DNA of 64,000 nucleotides from Talaromyces rugulosus (lineage: Eukaryota; Ascomycota; Eurotiomycetes; Eurotiales; Trichocomaceae), in contig NC_049565.1 in the NCBI RefSeq assembly GCF_013368755.1, forward strand, positions 3,472,001 to 3,536,000, in the 5' to 3' direction. Below, piece after piece: positions 1 to 12,000 of this stretch. Numbering within the stretch: position 1 is the first letter of the stretch; each line of letters opens with the position of its first letter. The position numbers were made by a program, and so were the translations under genes. Below the pieces are notes generated by a model. The model was not told the DNA's origin. It searched no databases and saw nothing but the letters and a program-made list of their open reading frames with translations.

Positions 1-1
1 T

Positions 2-2407
2 CTAGGAGATATTGTTGGGTCAATACGCCGACTTCGTGCAAACTTTCTGCATCTAACACCTACGGTAGCACGAATTCTTGACCCGTCAGCCCTATCTAGT
101 CTAGAGCATGTCCTATTCATTGGCGAGCCACTCAGGCACACGGATACAGTGCGATGGAAAGGCAGACCTCATATATACAATACCTATGGCCCCGCCGAAT
201 GCACAGTGACAAGCACCATTGAGCCCATCAGTCCGAATGAGACCAATGACCCTAGTATTGGCCGAGCTCTCGGCGGTGTGGCTTGGATTGTGCAACCAGA
301 CAATCCCGACCGTCTCACCCCTGTTGGGTTGATCGGTGAGCTCTGGCTTGAGGGTCCTATTGTGGGCGCTGGCTATTTTGGTGACTATGAAAAAACCGCA
401 GCTAGCTTTATCGAAAATCCGTCATGGCTTCTCCAGGGAGCTCCTGGAATACCGGGACGCCGTGGACGGCTGTACAGAACGGGCGACTTGGTCCGCTACA
501 ACGCGAATGGTTCACTGATATTCGTTGGTCGCACGGACACACAGGTTAAGATCCACGGCCAACGAATCGAGTTGGGAGAAATTGAGTATCATGTCCGTCA
601 ATTACTTAGTATTCAATATGTCCAGCATGTTGTTGCTGAAATAATTTCCTCACATTCGACAGGCCGTCAAAAGTTGGCAGTCTTCTTCACAATTTTGGAT
701 GCAAAAGGGAATGAGGACGCGCAGCAGAAAGCCAGACCATTCATAGCGGAACTTGAAAAAGAGTTGCCGCGACGACTACCGTTATATATGATCCCTTCGA
801 CCTATATACCTATCGCCCAGCTTCCCATGACAGCGTCCGGTAAGACAGATCGGAAAGTTCTACGCCATATTGGGGCGTTATATGACTCTCAATATGTTGA
901 GACTCCTTTATCACTCGATTCCCCTCCAACAACAGAAACAGAACTTCGCCTGTCTAATTTATGTGCCAGTATTCTGAATATCGATTATGCAACTATCGAT
1001 TTTAGAAAGAGCTTCCCCGATATTGGTGGAGATTCAATCACGATAATGTCGTTGGCCATAGCGATTCAAACTCAATGGAACCTTAAAATCCCGATAACAA
1101 TATTAGCCGAACCAGGAAATTCGCTTCGCGACTTGTCATTTCTGATTGATAACTTTCAGGAGGGTCATTTAACACATAAGAAATCTGCACTTGACATAGA
1201 TCGTGAGATGAGAGCACTGAGCGACAAGCTGTTCTCGCCTTCGGGTAACGTTCTGTGTGCCGCCCAACGAACGACTGTCTTCGTAACAGGATCTACCGGT
1301 TACTTGGGAACGCAAATCCTCCGGTCACTCCTCGTCAATAGAACCTTTGATAGAGTTGTTTTGCTTGTTCGCCCGATGGATAATCAAGGAGGCCTCGAAA
1401 GAGTCAAAAAGTCAGCAGAATTAGCAGGGTGGTGGGATGATATGTTCGCTTCAACGATCGATGTCTGGCAAGGCGACCTCTCCAAAGAGAAATTTGATTT
1501 AACCGATTCTCAATGGCTATCATTGAGTGGCTCACAGACGGCGGATGGTCCTATTAATGCCATAATTCATAATGGCGCCGTTGTACACTGGACAAGTAGT
1601 TACGATAAATTGAAGAAGGTCAATGTTGAATCGACCTTGCAGTTATTGAGAGTCGCTTTGGCATCGCCTTGCATGAATCGGTTCATATACATATCCGGAG
1701 GTGAAATTTCTGCAAACAGGGATGCGATATTATCGAATAGCGAGACGAACCAGATGACAGGTTATGATCTGACTAAGTATATCTCAGAAAGGCTTGTCGG
1801 TGCGGTGGTATCCAAATATCCCAACTCCCGATGTAAATTCATGACCATCAAACCGGCTCTCATTATTGGTGACGCTAGCGCAGGTATCGCAAACCCGGAC
1901 GATTTTCTGTGGAGGCTCGTTATCACTACGGTGCGCTTAAAAGCACGCCCGATTGAAACCAGGCGGTCATGGCTCGCAATCTCTGATGCAAGGCATATAT
2001 CGGAAATTATCCTGCAGCAAATGACAGCGTCCAATACAGAGTACCGTATTGAGATTAAACGAGGCATATGGCTCGACAACTTCTGGAGTGCTATAGAGGA
2101 TCACCTTAGAGTTGATCTGAGACCTCTCGCTTGGAAGGACTGGGTCGAGTTAGCAAAAGAGGAAATGGCACTAGAGCGGGAGCTTCACCCGTTGTGGCCC
2201 GTACAGCAATTTTTAGGCGACTTAGGAACTGTGCTTCAGGACCACGATGAATCTTTTGCAAGGGATGGGGACATGCTCGAGATCGAACTCGCTGTGAGAC
2301 GCAATCTTGAATACCTCAAAGACATAGGTTTGTTACACATTCAAGATAGCAACCACGGCCAGCTGCGTGGTGGGAGAGACTTGATGAAAACGAGGAGGTG
2401 TGGCTAA
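2..2407 (+). CDS. NRPS-like enzyme, 3' part: adenylation (partial) - carrier - thioester reductase
   Basis: The frame is open from base 2, so the gene continues upstream of the window; no start is visible. Seen in order: adenylation core motifs (NTYGPAE near 180-200, YRTGDLV near 472, VKIHGQRIELGEIE near 547-590, and an A10-like SGKTDRK near 838), a phosphopantetheine carrier site (GGDSI near 1026-1040), then a reductase domain with the Rossmann GSTGYLG near 1288 and a YxxxK pair (YDLTK near 1763-1777). The A-T-R order is that of NRPS-like carboxylic-acid reductases and Lys2-type enzymes: the acid is adenylated, loaded on the carrier and released reductively as an aldehyde or alcohol. There is no thioesterase. 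Whether condensation domains precede it cannot be seen. No intron is needed in this part. The substrate is unknown. Confidence 0.9.
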   Translation, partial: LGDIVGSIRRLRANFLHLTPTVARILDPSALSSLEHVLFIGEPLRHTDTVRWKGRPHIYNTYGPAECTVTSTIEPISPNETNDPSIGRALGGVAWIVQPDNPDRLTPVGLIGELWLEGPIVGAGYFGDYEKTAASFIENPSWLLQGAPGIPGRRGRLYRTGDLVRYNANGSLIFVGRTDTQVKIHGQRIELGEIEYHVRQLLSIQYVQHVVAEIISSHSTGRQKLAVFFTILDAKGNEDAQQKARPFIAELEKELPRRLPLYMIPSTYIPIAQLPMTASGKTDRKVLRHIGALYDSQYVETPLSLDSPPTTETELRLSNLCASILNIDYATIDFRKSFPDIGGDSITIMSLAIAIQTQWNLKIPITILAEPGNSLRDLSFLIDNFQEGHLTHKKSALDIDREMRALSDKLFSPSGNVLCAAQRTTVFVTGSTGYLGTQILRSLLVNRTFDRVVLLVRPMDNQGGLERVKKSAELAGWWDDMFASTIDVWQGDLSKEKFDLTDSQWLSLSGSQTADGPINAIIHNGAVVHWTSSYDKLKKVNVESTLQLLRVALASPCMNRFIYISGGEISANRDAILSNSETNQMTGYDLTKYISERLVGAVVSKYPNSRCKFMTIKPALIIGDASAGIANPDDFLWRLVITTVRLKARPIETRRSWLAISDARHISEIILQQMTASNTEYRIEIKRGIWLDNFWSAIEDHLRVDLRPLAWKDWVELAKEEMALERELHPLWPVQQFLGDLGTVLQDHDESFARDGDMLEIELAVRRNLEYLKDIGLLHIQDSNHGQLRGGRDLMKTRRCG

Positions 2408-2775
2408 GTTGTCATGGCTTTCAGTTGAGAGCAACTATGAGTAGGTAGCGCTAGTTGCAAAGACTCTGAATTGCCGAGTCGAGAATTGAGTGAGCAGATT
2501 CCATATTCGAGAATTCTACTTCATGTTTCATTCGGTCTTTTGCTTGTTTCCGTAGTTTCACCCCTTGCAGCCCATTCTACAGAAATGAAGTTTAACCCTC
2601 TGCAGAAATTCGGGAAGCTCACTTAGTCAACAAACCCCCTTATACTGTAGTATGAAGTCTAAATACAACTGATTATGATTTGCTTGTCTTACACCTAAAA
2701 CTATTGCACTCTGTCAGTTATTGTCGATACACCCAGATTCAAAACCGGCTTCACCTTTTTATGGGGTAGACCAAG
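2408..2775. other. intergenic, nothing recognised
   Basis: 3' flank of the NRPS-like gene and 5' flank of the GRF relic. I see no convincing ORF, RNA gene or repeat. Confidence 0.5.
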
Positions 2776-3288
2776 ATGACCAATCGGAATTTTCTATACA
2801 CCGTCCCAGCCAATCATTATCCATTTCAAGACGTTCCAATCGACGAGATCTTGGACTTCTTAAGTCAGCCGCTACGGCCTCAATTTCCACTTACTCCTGC
2901 CTGCCGTTACTGTGGCCGGAGACCTCGACCTGAACATCAACGTACCGTGAAACCAACCAATCAAAATGGCAATATCGGCCGAAAGTACTATATTTGTTTC
3001 CCCTGCCGAAACCGGAGTCGCAGCCAAAGGCCACGGGATCACTACAGAGGATGAATTACATGGAACGATGGCCGTGGCATACGTGATAGTAACCCACCAT
3101 GCTATTGTGGTGGCGTCAGTCGTCAGGATCGAGCTGGTGTTGACACCGGCATCCCGGGTTTAGGATTTTGGACTTGTGCGATAGGGAATTGTGACTACTT
3201 TTCTCAGTTTCGGAATGGTTGGACTAATGAGATAGCATCAACTATGCGTGATCCCAAATGTGTGGAATTTATTTCGTGGTTGTTGTAA
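2776..3288 (+). pseudogene. tandem GRF-type zinc-finger protein with one premature stop
   Basis: One frame runs from ATG 2776 to TAA 3286-3288 and is interrupted only by TGA at 3052-3054. Before the stop there is a zinc-ribbon-like unit: CRYCGRRP, then NGNIGRKYYICFPC. After the stop the same frame gives a second unit: NPPCYCGGVSRQDRAG, then GLGFWTCAIGNCDYF. Both fit the GRF pattern (C-x-C-G ... GRxFxxC ... C), a nucleic-acid-binding zinc finger found in eukaryotic DNA-repair and helicase proteins and in many short fungal proteins. No GT...AG pair of normal intron length brackets the TGA, so I read it as a single inactivating mutation. The remaining frame is well preserved, which suggests recent loss. 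Full length would be about 170 residues. Confidence 0.6.
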
Positions 3289-3643
3289 AATGTCACCGGA
3301 AGTTAACCTGAACATATGCATAGAAGTCTATACATAATAAATACACCATCATTCTTTAAACTTTTAAGCGTTTTCCTTTACGGTACGTACAGTACTTTGT
3401 TTTAAAGAATGATCCGTAACTTGATTCTTTTATGTAAATTGCAGTCTATAGTTTCAAATATTTGAAGAAATCACTACGTCAGCTGCGTACTGACGGCTCA
3501 TAGACAAAGACTTGCTACATCCGAAAGATGTAGCTAGACTATTTCGAAGTAATAAGTTTTTCAACAGACTATTGCATAATAAGTTGCATAAAATAGGTAG
3601 GTTAAATATTTTCTGTTCGTTATTTTGAATAACTAATATAGTA
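3289..3643. other. AT-rich intergenic
   Basis: AT-rich stretch with no coherent coding frame. It ends in ATATCACAG at about 3648-3656, which could be a 3' splice site for the following ankyrin fragment. Confidence 0.4.
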
Positions 3644-4161
3644 TTGAATATCACAGGAGCAAAAATAGAAATTGAGGAGAAAGATCGGAAACATTATAGG
3701 AATGGCACGTGGCTTTCAGACGCTGCTTGTCGCGGCCATATACAAACAGTAAAGAATTTAATCGCTGCAGGCGCTGATTCTCGCCATGACTCGATCTGGT
3801 GTGCAGTTTGTCATGGGCATAGAGAGATTGTTCTTGAGCTAGGTCCAACAGAGTGGGACGTACGCCAGCGGGACGGTGTTTGGCGCTTCTTGACATTGCC
3901 GTTGGTGCCGAAAACGTCGAAATCATGCGCATAATCCTCGACCTCGGAGCCGATGTGAATGGTCAAGATTTGAAGGGAACCACGCCTCTTCATCGGGCTG
4001 CTAGGCGAGGGTTTGTTGATGATGTCCGCCTTTTAATTGATCGTGGGGCAAACGTTAACGCCACTGATGGTTTTGGCTCTCTCAAAATCAAACCGATTGA
4101 TTTAACCAAAAATACGGAGGTCAAAGAGATATTGAAAGGAGCCATGGGGAAGAGTTTGTAA
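3644..4161 (+). pseudogene. ankyrin-repeat protein fragment, frameshifted
   Basis: Ankyrin-repeat text is spread over two frames. The first frame (about 3644-3850) has DAACRGHIQTVKNLIAAGAD and HGHREIVLELG. The second (about 3850-4161) has ENVEIMRIILDLGADVNGQD, TTPLHRAARRG and DDVRLLIDRGANVNATDG. These are repeat units of the form G-x-TPLHxAA...LLxxGAdvn, which mediate protein-protein contacts. The frame change falls near 3845-3870 within one repeat, with no good intron there, so a frameshift is likely. No initiator ATG is clear. This is either a broken short gene or the remnant of a larger ankyrin protein. Confidence 0.6.
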
Positions 4162-5791
4162 GATTATTCAACATCGCCATGGTTACGCGTAGGACAGTCC
4201 GGTAGAGCTTAATGTTGTTATTGCTAATACATTGCTGTAACTGTAGATGATATTTATTAAATACGTTCAGCTTAGATACAGACAGTCTGAAGTGCATCTC
4301 TCTAGAGATTTGTGCCCATATGGCCCATTTAAATATTCATTGAATTGAAACCACGGGTTTTATTCTCTCGCACGCCGTATCCTATCACACCTCTATGATT
4401 TAAAATGTCAGTTGGAAGAGACCAGGACCTCTTATTAGAATTTCATCCCACGTTTGATACTGTACGTGGGATTTATTCGTTAAATCCACAGTAGTCTCCA
4501 TCATATCCTCTGACTCGGATCCCACTTTATTTCCCATTTTTCACCCGACTCAGAATCTTGTAATAAGCCGCTAGACAGGATGGTACTGAAAATCCACGAG
4601 GCAGTTGTTAATATCGCTATGAATATCAGAAGCTGGCCGATTATATTCGAGATTATTCTCCATAGAATCAAGGAGGACAATGCGATAATGACCATCTGTT
4701 TCAGTGTTATTCTTTTCAGAGGTTGAATAAAAACCCCAGTGACGTAGTTGACAATGTTGTAGAAGGAGGACTAATAAATTATCAGTACAATTATCCTTCA
4801 TATGATAGCAGGTATGGTACTATACCGGCAATTCTGTTGAAGCAAAACTTTCACCAAGCATATTTGCGGTCGTAGGATGAGATAAATAGAGTGAAACAAA
4901 ATAGTCAGATATAGTGATGACGTATTTAGCACTTGATAAGCCTAAATAAATAAAGTACGGTTGAGTTTTAATTGTTGCAATCAGTTGCTATTTATAGAGG
5001 GAATCATGGAAACTGCGTCAGCATAATTGCTCTGTGATAATTCTCGAAAAGACGTAGGGTTCCATTTATCTATCCATAGGCATTCAATTAAACAATGTGA
5101 CACTTCCACATATGTACTGTAATACAGTATCATATCTCCAAGGGAACTATGGCTTCTGGGACCCTTCCCTTAACCATTTATGCCTACAATTATGTCCGTG
5201 ATAGAGATCGTGTAGCCTTGGAGGAATAACGTGCGCAACTTTCAGAATCGAATTTCCAAGCAGTTAAGCTGACTTGATTACGCGTTAGTTGGCATGCTAA
5301 CGATGATCAAATTTAGATAACAATAACCCCTATCGAGGCTATGCTCAAATAGGTGATTACATGTAATCAAGCGACATGCCATTAGAGGAACAATAAGGGA
5401 AAGAATTTCACACTTTCCGTCTTTTTATTCGTAACCTGTTTATTACTGTAACAGTAAATTCAACGCATCATTACCTTGTAGTAACGGGCATTTCTAGAAA
5501 AACATCTGTCCCTTATATTGTTGTGTCTTTTGTTGGTTCAAATGTTCCGTGTCATAAAAGATAAAGTGGGGTTGATATATACTATAATTAGCACTTATCA
5601 CCCAAATTTTTTAAATAGCATACCTCGAAATACAACCCTCATGGTATTTGGGGGGAAGAAAACTTGATTTCAGACGATATCTCACGGCTGAGTTTACGAT
5701 CAGTTTCCTTCCTACTTTCTACCCAGTTTATATTTTGGAATCGTGAGTATTTTCACGTGAAGTTGGAGAATTTAGTGAATGAAATTGCGTC
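4162..5791. other. AT-rich intergenic, 1.6 kb
   Basis: Low-GC sequence with only short random ORFs on either strand. I recognise no gene, tRNA or repeat. Confidence 0.5.
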
Positions 5792-7209
5792 ATGATTGGC
5801 TTGAAGAGACGATGGGCCCAGGCATGCATTGGCACAGAGAAGTGCGGGAAGGCGATTCACCAAATCAGGATACAACTTTTAATTGGACTCCTATCCTCAC
5901 TCCTGTTGTTCTCGGCGACGTTGGTATTCTATTTTACCGCCAAGAACGGCCTAGGCCAATTTTTCTTATCTATCCTCACTGTTATTCCGCTCTCTATTCT
6001 GATTCGGATCGCAAGGGAAGACCTCGTCGTGAGGTTCCAGCTTGATAATCACGAGGTAGCGGCGGGGCTCACAAATGCAATCTTCGGGTACTCTTAATAC
6101 CTACATTATTCTTTTCTTTATGAATATTGCTGATGTCTGACCAGTAATTCCATTGAAATATGTTTTGCTATCGTTGCGGTTGCGCAGAATGAGGCCTTGG
6201 TCGCGCAGACTTCTCTAACAGGCGCGGTTCTGAGCAATTGTCTCCTAATTCTGGGCACCTGCTTTCTTTGCGGAGGTTTCCAGAATGGAGTGCGGACGTA
6301 CCCGGTGGTCATGGCGAGAGACAAAGCACAGTTGCTTGTTCTTAGTTTGGCTAGTATTGTTCTACCCACGGTTTTCAAGTTATCTGCACAAGCAAAAACA
6401 GGTAAGTGTTGAGAGTCCACATATATCTGTCTTGAGTCTAATGGTGAGCCAAGAGTCTGGTTTACCGGAAGTTTCACGAAGCTCCGCAATTGTGCTCTTC
6501 CTTGTTTTTTCTTTCTATGTCGTATATGAGTACCGGAGGCATGCTATCTCAACACCGCCATCAGTCATGTTAGGACTGGCGTCTGCTGGCGCTGTTTCCT
6601 CTGCCCCCGTCTTGGATGCATTCAAAGATGTCAATTTGCAAGAACTTCGCAGCCAAAGCCTAGAGCATAGCGGAAAGGAAGCCAAGTTACCCATAGTGGT
6701 AAACCTCTGTATTTTGTTCGTATCTCTTGCACTGACTGCTTTTGTCTCGCTTCTTGTTGTGCAGTCGATCGAAGCGCCTCATACGGCTATTGGTATGTCA
6801 AAGAGCTTTGTGGGACTAGTGGTCATTCCAAGCATCTATGGCTGTGCTGAACAAACCGTGACTGCTGCCCGATCTCGGGCCGAGAACATTGATTGGATCA
6901 TTGAGATTGCAATAGACTCCAGTATTCGTGTCACGCTCTTTGTGTTGCCATTGGCCGTATTGGTTGGCTGGGTTGCTGGAGACGACTCAATGAGCTTATT
7001 TTTTGATGCCTTCCAGGTGACCATTCTGGGGCTGGTCGTACTATTAGTAAATTATATCATGCATACCGGCTCTTCTCACTGGTACGGAAAGATGTTGCTT
7101 CTCCGATTCAGCTGATGCTAACTTGTTGTCAAGGATCCAGGGGGTAATTCTCACCTCATCATTTATACTATTTGCGATAGCTGCATGGTATTATCCCAAC
7201 GAAGCATAA
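5792..7209 (+). CDS. Ca2+/H+ exchanger-like (CAX/VCX family) membrane protein, four exons
   Basis: Exons inferred: 5792-6087, 6145-6401, 6454-7081 and 7134-7209, joined by 52-57 bp introns with GT...AG ends (branch-like TGCTAAC at about 7116). This yields 418 residues, close to fungal vacuolar exchangers. Members swap cytosolic Ca2+ (or Mn2+) for vacuolar H+. The first alpha-repeat is well conserved: AREDLV, then FGNSIEICFAIVA (GNxxE with its Glu) and GAVLSNCLLILGTCF. The second repeat is divergent: where the family has VGNAAEH this protein has IYGCAEQ, keeping Glu but losing Asn and His, and AIGSS is AIDSS. The C-terminus ends AIAAWYYPNEA, as expected. Start: ATG 5792 is in frame with the first membrane segment; ATG 5779 is in another frame. 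It may be active with altered selectivity, or decaying. Confidence 0.85.
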
Positions 7210-9053
7210 CTGGAAGGAGTCGCGGGTCTCCATCTCTCTTGGCACAGCTATTTAACGTACATTCTGCATAATCCTGCTTGTAACATATCTTTGAGTCTGT
7301 ATACATATTTAAGGGTTATTCTTTATTATCTCATTATATTTATTGTTATTTAAATTAGTGAGAAGTGATAGTCTTCAAACCACTAAGTCGAAACTTATCT
7401 AAGGCATGCTTTGCTCAGCAAGCCCAGCAGTTCTGCCTGAAGGTCTCTGGTCGACACGAGATCGATGTAGTATATTGCACATCGTCCTATGAGGATGATT
7501 TGAAATACCAATTCTTTATCGAGCGGAAGGATTGAGCGATTATCCTAGTATCAAAGGTTTCTTACAGCAGTTTTCAGAGAATAGATATAAATTTTTACAT
7601 GTTTATAATTGTTCCACTACAGATCCTTCTCAGAGTATAAGACACCGGTTTGGTTTTTAATGTCGAGGAAATTGAGGGGAATTAGGCTTTCATGGAAAAC
7701 ACTGCAGCGTACACTTAATAGCCATGATATATGCATAAGGACATATATATCAGTCGTCTCAATCATGTCTTGATTTGTACATTCTGCCCTATTGTTGAAA
7801 TGTTACTTTCCTGATGTCAACATGGTCAGCCCGCCTGTCAGTTATGAAACCTTTATCAAAGAACCACTCACGACATTCCTCGAGAGATTTGGTCATCTAC
7901 AATGGGCTCCACAGTGTGCGCAAGAGTTCTGCTCCGAACCCTTTGCGGGTCGGCAATTCATGAACTAAGAATTGATCAAAATAACTGAATTGAATGTGTG
8001 TAAAGATAATTACAGGATTTATACATGATTCGCTAATAAAGCCGATTTCCTTTGTTTGCTTGCACGTGACCGTAGGTTGGAATGGCGGCAGGACACACCG
8101 TACTTCCTTCGACGATCTCCGATCATCTTCTTTTGATCCCTGATCGTCTTCTTTTGATCCCTGATCGTCTTTTTTTGATCCCTGATCGTCTTTTTTTGAT
8201 CCCCGATCGTCTTTCGAAGATCTCTTGTGTAATCTGAAACTATCTTATTCATAGATTGGCACGCGGATTCAATAATTCTTTCCTACATAGTGTCAGCCAT
8301 GACAAAGAATATACGTGGTTGGAGCATAAGGTGTGATACATACGGCGTAGGCTGGTAGATTTGGTGCGGCAACTTCATTCATTGTGTTTTTTGTACATGC
8401 GTGATCTTCAGGTGCCGAGTTTGGAGCTTGTGGGGATGGTTTTTCCATGTTGATGGAGGGGTTCAATTTCAATGTGTCGGCCGAAGAAGTTTCAGGAAGT
8501 GAATGTGGTGGGAACAGGATGCGGTTTATATGCTGTCCATTATGCCTCTACGCTAGTCTATCTCCAGTGTAGCGCTAGTAGCTAGTTTCGAAATTGATTA
8601 AAAATAAGTGTAGATAACGAAACCAGCTTTACCTGTACGGAGTAATGCTCCTTCTCTTATATTCGGCCCCACTCTTATGGTTGAAAATATTCACTAGAAC
8701 ATATAGAGTTAGCGTTAAAATTAATATAATATATTAGTTGCTTAGAGAAAGGAGGGAGAAGCCTCAACCGACCTATCTAATATGTGTGCGGTCACATGAT
8801 ACACGGGCCTCACCGCCTTCAACATAATATGTAGGTATTGTTTATTTTGTGTTTTATTTAGAAACTATTGATATAATACTGCATATCTGATAAGAATGTT
8901 ATCTTTAAACAGACAAAAGTTGTTATTTACATTTTTTGAACAAAACATAGCAATACTGAATAAGACAGCACTAACTTTATACATACAACGGTAAAAGCAA
9001 GTACCTTGGCAGTGGGACAGCGAGTATCGTTGGAGAGCCCGCGGATCGTCTTT
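7210..9053. other. intergenic 1.8 kb with a short tandem repeat
   Basis: No supportable gene. It contains the 21-bp tandem repeat listed separately and AT-rich sequence before the 3' end of the recombinase gene. A minus-strand 35-codon reading frame around 7800-7900 looks protein-like by eye but cannot be assigned. Confidence 0.45.
8118..8222. repeat. 21-bp tandem repeat, five units
   Basis: Five head-to-tail 21-bp units (8118-8138, 8139-8159, 8160-8180, 8181-8201, 8202-8222) of the form CCTGATCGTCTTTTTTGATC; units differ at a few positions and the outer two are most divergent. On the minus strand the repeat falls inside a 77-codon ORF (8252-8019) and reads as a seven-residue unit (IRDQKKT), since 21 bp is exactly seven codons. 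No other evidence of a gene here, so minisatellite is the default call. Confidence 0.75.
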
Positions 9054-12000
9054 TCAGGCTAGCCATTGATCAAGAGCTTTTGTATCGTCGAGGAGACGAG
9101 CGACAGTCCATGTCGGCTGTTGGTATCCTCTCCACTTTACCAGGTACTGCTTTGAAAACCCACGGCCTCTCGGTACTATACGTTCATCGAGGATACGGTC
9201 GACCAGATACTCTTCTTGGCCGTCGATGAGTTCAGGTGGTGGCCCCTTGTGGGCAACGTGCTGGGACGAGGAAGACTGCTCGCGCCGTGAAGGCTTCGCC
9301 CTTTCTGAGACTCTCCGACACTTCTGTGTGGTATCGGGGTGTGGAGACCGTTTTCTTTTACGGACCACAGGCCCTTGGGCGTCTCCGCCATGCGTTGGAC
9401 AGCTGAAGCAGCGACTCTGTGCTCGCCCGTCACTGTTGTTCGAAGCGGGGCTGCGGGACCTGCTACGGTGGTGTACCAGGCCCTGACAATCAAGCTCAAT
9501 CACACTGGACGGAGCCCCCCGTAGAGGTCGAAGCCGGCCGTCTGCGTCGCGTCGCGCCCTCATCTTCACGTCCGCTTCTTTTGTCACTTCGAGCGAGGCG
9601 GCGCTCCCAGCCGCTTCATTCAGGAGCCACGGGTCGATCAGAGCCTCCATACCCGGAGAAGATCGGTGGGGGGGAGGCGAGACCCCCGCCTGAGTGTCTA
9701 ATTCAATTAGATCGCCACATCCGGGTGCAGTCAGATCTGAGGAAGTAGGTGCTTTCTGGTAGCAGTCTAGTTTGATATCCACGGGAGGGACGTTTCCCGA
9801 AGAAGGATTCGGCCGTTCATAAACGAAGGTGAACGGTTCCACGTCCCCCTTTGCTGGGTCTGACACACCTTTTGGTGCTGATCTGGAGAGTGGATAACCG
9901 TGCCAGTCAATCATGTGAAAACGCAGGTCGTAATCTGTCGCATAGTCGCCTTGACAGCGCGGATCACAGCATGAGACTGCTTTTCGGCTCGAGAGGCTTG
10001 CCGCCCAATATTCCCGGAGACATCGGTCGACGTGCTCCTTCCACCGGTTTGGGTACTCCCAGGAGCGCAAACGTTCGTCCGCATTCTTCTGGCTGAATAT
10101 ACACGTGATACAGTAACCTGGCCAAGCCACCGTCAGGCGAAAATTGACCGGTTCGCAGCGAATGGGGAGGGTTTCGGGTTGTTCGAGATGGCCCGTGCAG
10201 TGCTCGATCCACGGAGGTCTTCCCAAGATCCATTCATCGCAGATATAACATAGCTGAGCAAATCCATGCTGGCGTATGAGATCCTCCCGGTAGCATTTGT
10301 ACACGTGAGGCCACCTTTGGTCGGGGCGAAGCCTGTCCAAACGAGGCGAATTAGACATTCCCAGTAGTCAATGGCCACCGATCGCATCACGTACCTCTCC
10401 ATATTCTCCCCGCAATCCTCTACAAGGCATTGTCCCTTGTCCGTGGGCCTGCAACTTGGACGGTAAGCAACCTCCGGTGCCCCCTTGCAGAGCCGAATCA
10501 TGTCCTCGATCACCATATCACCGGTCTCGCTGCGAAGAGGAACATCCAGAAAGAGGTTTTCCGCAAGCCGGTCCCGCACCGGATCGAGTCGCCGGGTTCT
10601 CTCAAAGAATATGGTCTGCGGATCCATCACGCCGGTCTTATTTCCCGGCGGCATGCTTTGTGGATCCTCTTGCCACGCCTTAAGCGCCATTTGGATCAAT
10701 TGACGTTTCTCTTCGTAGAGCCGGCCTTGTCGTGCGGTCAAGTTGCAGACCTCCTGGCCAGTCAAGCCCTCCTGCTGTTTCTCATGCTGCAGATCCGCGA
10801 GTTCCTGGGCAATACTCACGAACTCCGGTCCGTGTTCGAGGTCGTACCGTTGCTTGGCCGGCAGCCAATGTAGTAGCTGCGGCTTGTACTTCAGGTTGCT
10901 CGCCCGTATCTCCTGCAGGTGGTCTTCCCTCCGCGGCCGGCCCCAGTAGCTGTCGACGCCACTTACTCGGTTTTTGTGGTTGTATGATTTGTTAAAGATC
11001 TTCGGGTCCCGCTGTCCCGCGAACTGCATCCGTGCGTCAATCGAATAGCCGTTCTCTACGGGCCGGATCAGCACTGCAGGAACGGAATCGTACCGGGGAC
11101 ATCCAGCCTACCGTCAGCCTTGACAAGCGCCTCCCGTCGCATATCGTGGACCTTGATGTTCCCGTCAAATCCGGCATGACGCCCTCGCATGGCCAGCCGC
11201 TTGGCATAGCTGCCTGCTGTCCGAATCTTCCCCTGCGGCCCGTCCCCGTCGACCTCCTGCAGAACCGGACAATCCAATTTCTCCGGATGGATTTCTAGCT
11301 CTATCGGGAACCCCTTCAAGGGCACGGGGATCTCTTTGATCTCGCTCCAGGACTTGTAGCGAACAAAGGACCCATCTGCAAGTGCCTGGGATAAGAAAGG
11401 CAGCACTGGGTTCGCGTACAGTGGCTGCATGTCCTCGTAGAGGTTTCCCTCGGGTCTACGCCGTGAATCCACGGGTCAGTCAGGCGCCTCATGCCTCCTA
11501 TCATCCATGGCGAGGCTTACCTGTCGCTAGGACACAAGGTCGCTCCCTTCGGGTCTCTCGTGGGACAAACGATCAACTCCGCGTTCCCTTTCGCATTTCG
11601 AATCACATGAAAGACGATGTCCTGCCAGGGGAGTCAGCCCGCCGTCCGCAACGACTACAGCCTGGGATTGCACTGACCCGATACAGCAGGCCACGCCCGC
11701 TGCCGCGCCGGGCAGAGGATTCATGGTGCTCACCAACGCGGCCGGAGGTGTAGCACGCGAGAAGGTCGCCCGCATGGTCATTGACCAGGGTTCTGGTATG
11801 GCGGCTGAGCGACCATTCCCTGCGCCACGTATGCTCTTGTAGGACGATGAATCGTTCCAGTGTGAACCAGTAGATCGGTCTGGTTGCCAGGGAGAGAGGG
11901 ATCTCCCTCCGGAGCACGTCCCTGATATACTGGTCCCGCGTCAGCACATCGTGAATTCGGGTGGGACTGGGGTGGGGACGGTCTGCCGTACGTGGTATAC

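Noticed and set aside
4501..4801. Hydrophobic minus ORFs in the AT-rich gap
   Set aside because: Hydrophobicity comes from AT-rich codons; no start context, homologous motif or splice structure.
8118..8222. CRISPR-like array
   Set aside because: Units are directly adjacent without spacers, and the window is eukaryotic.
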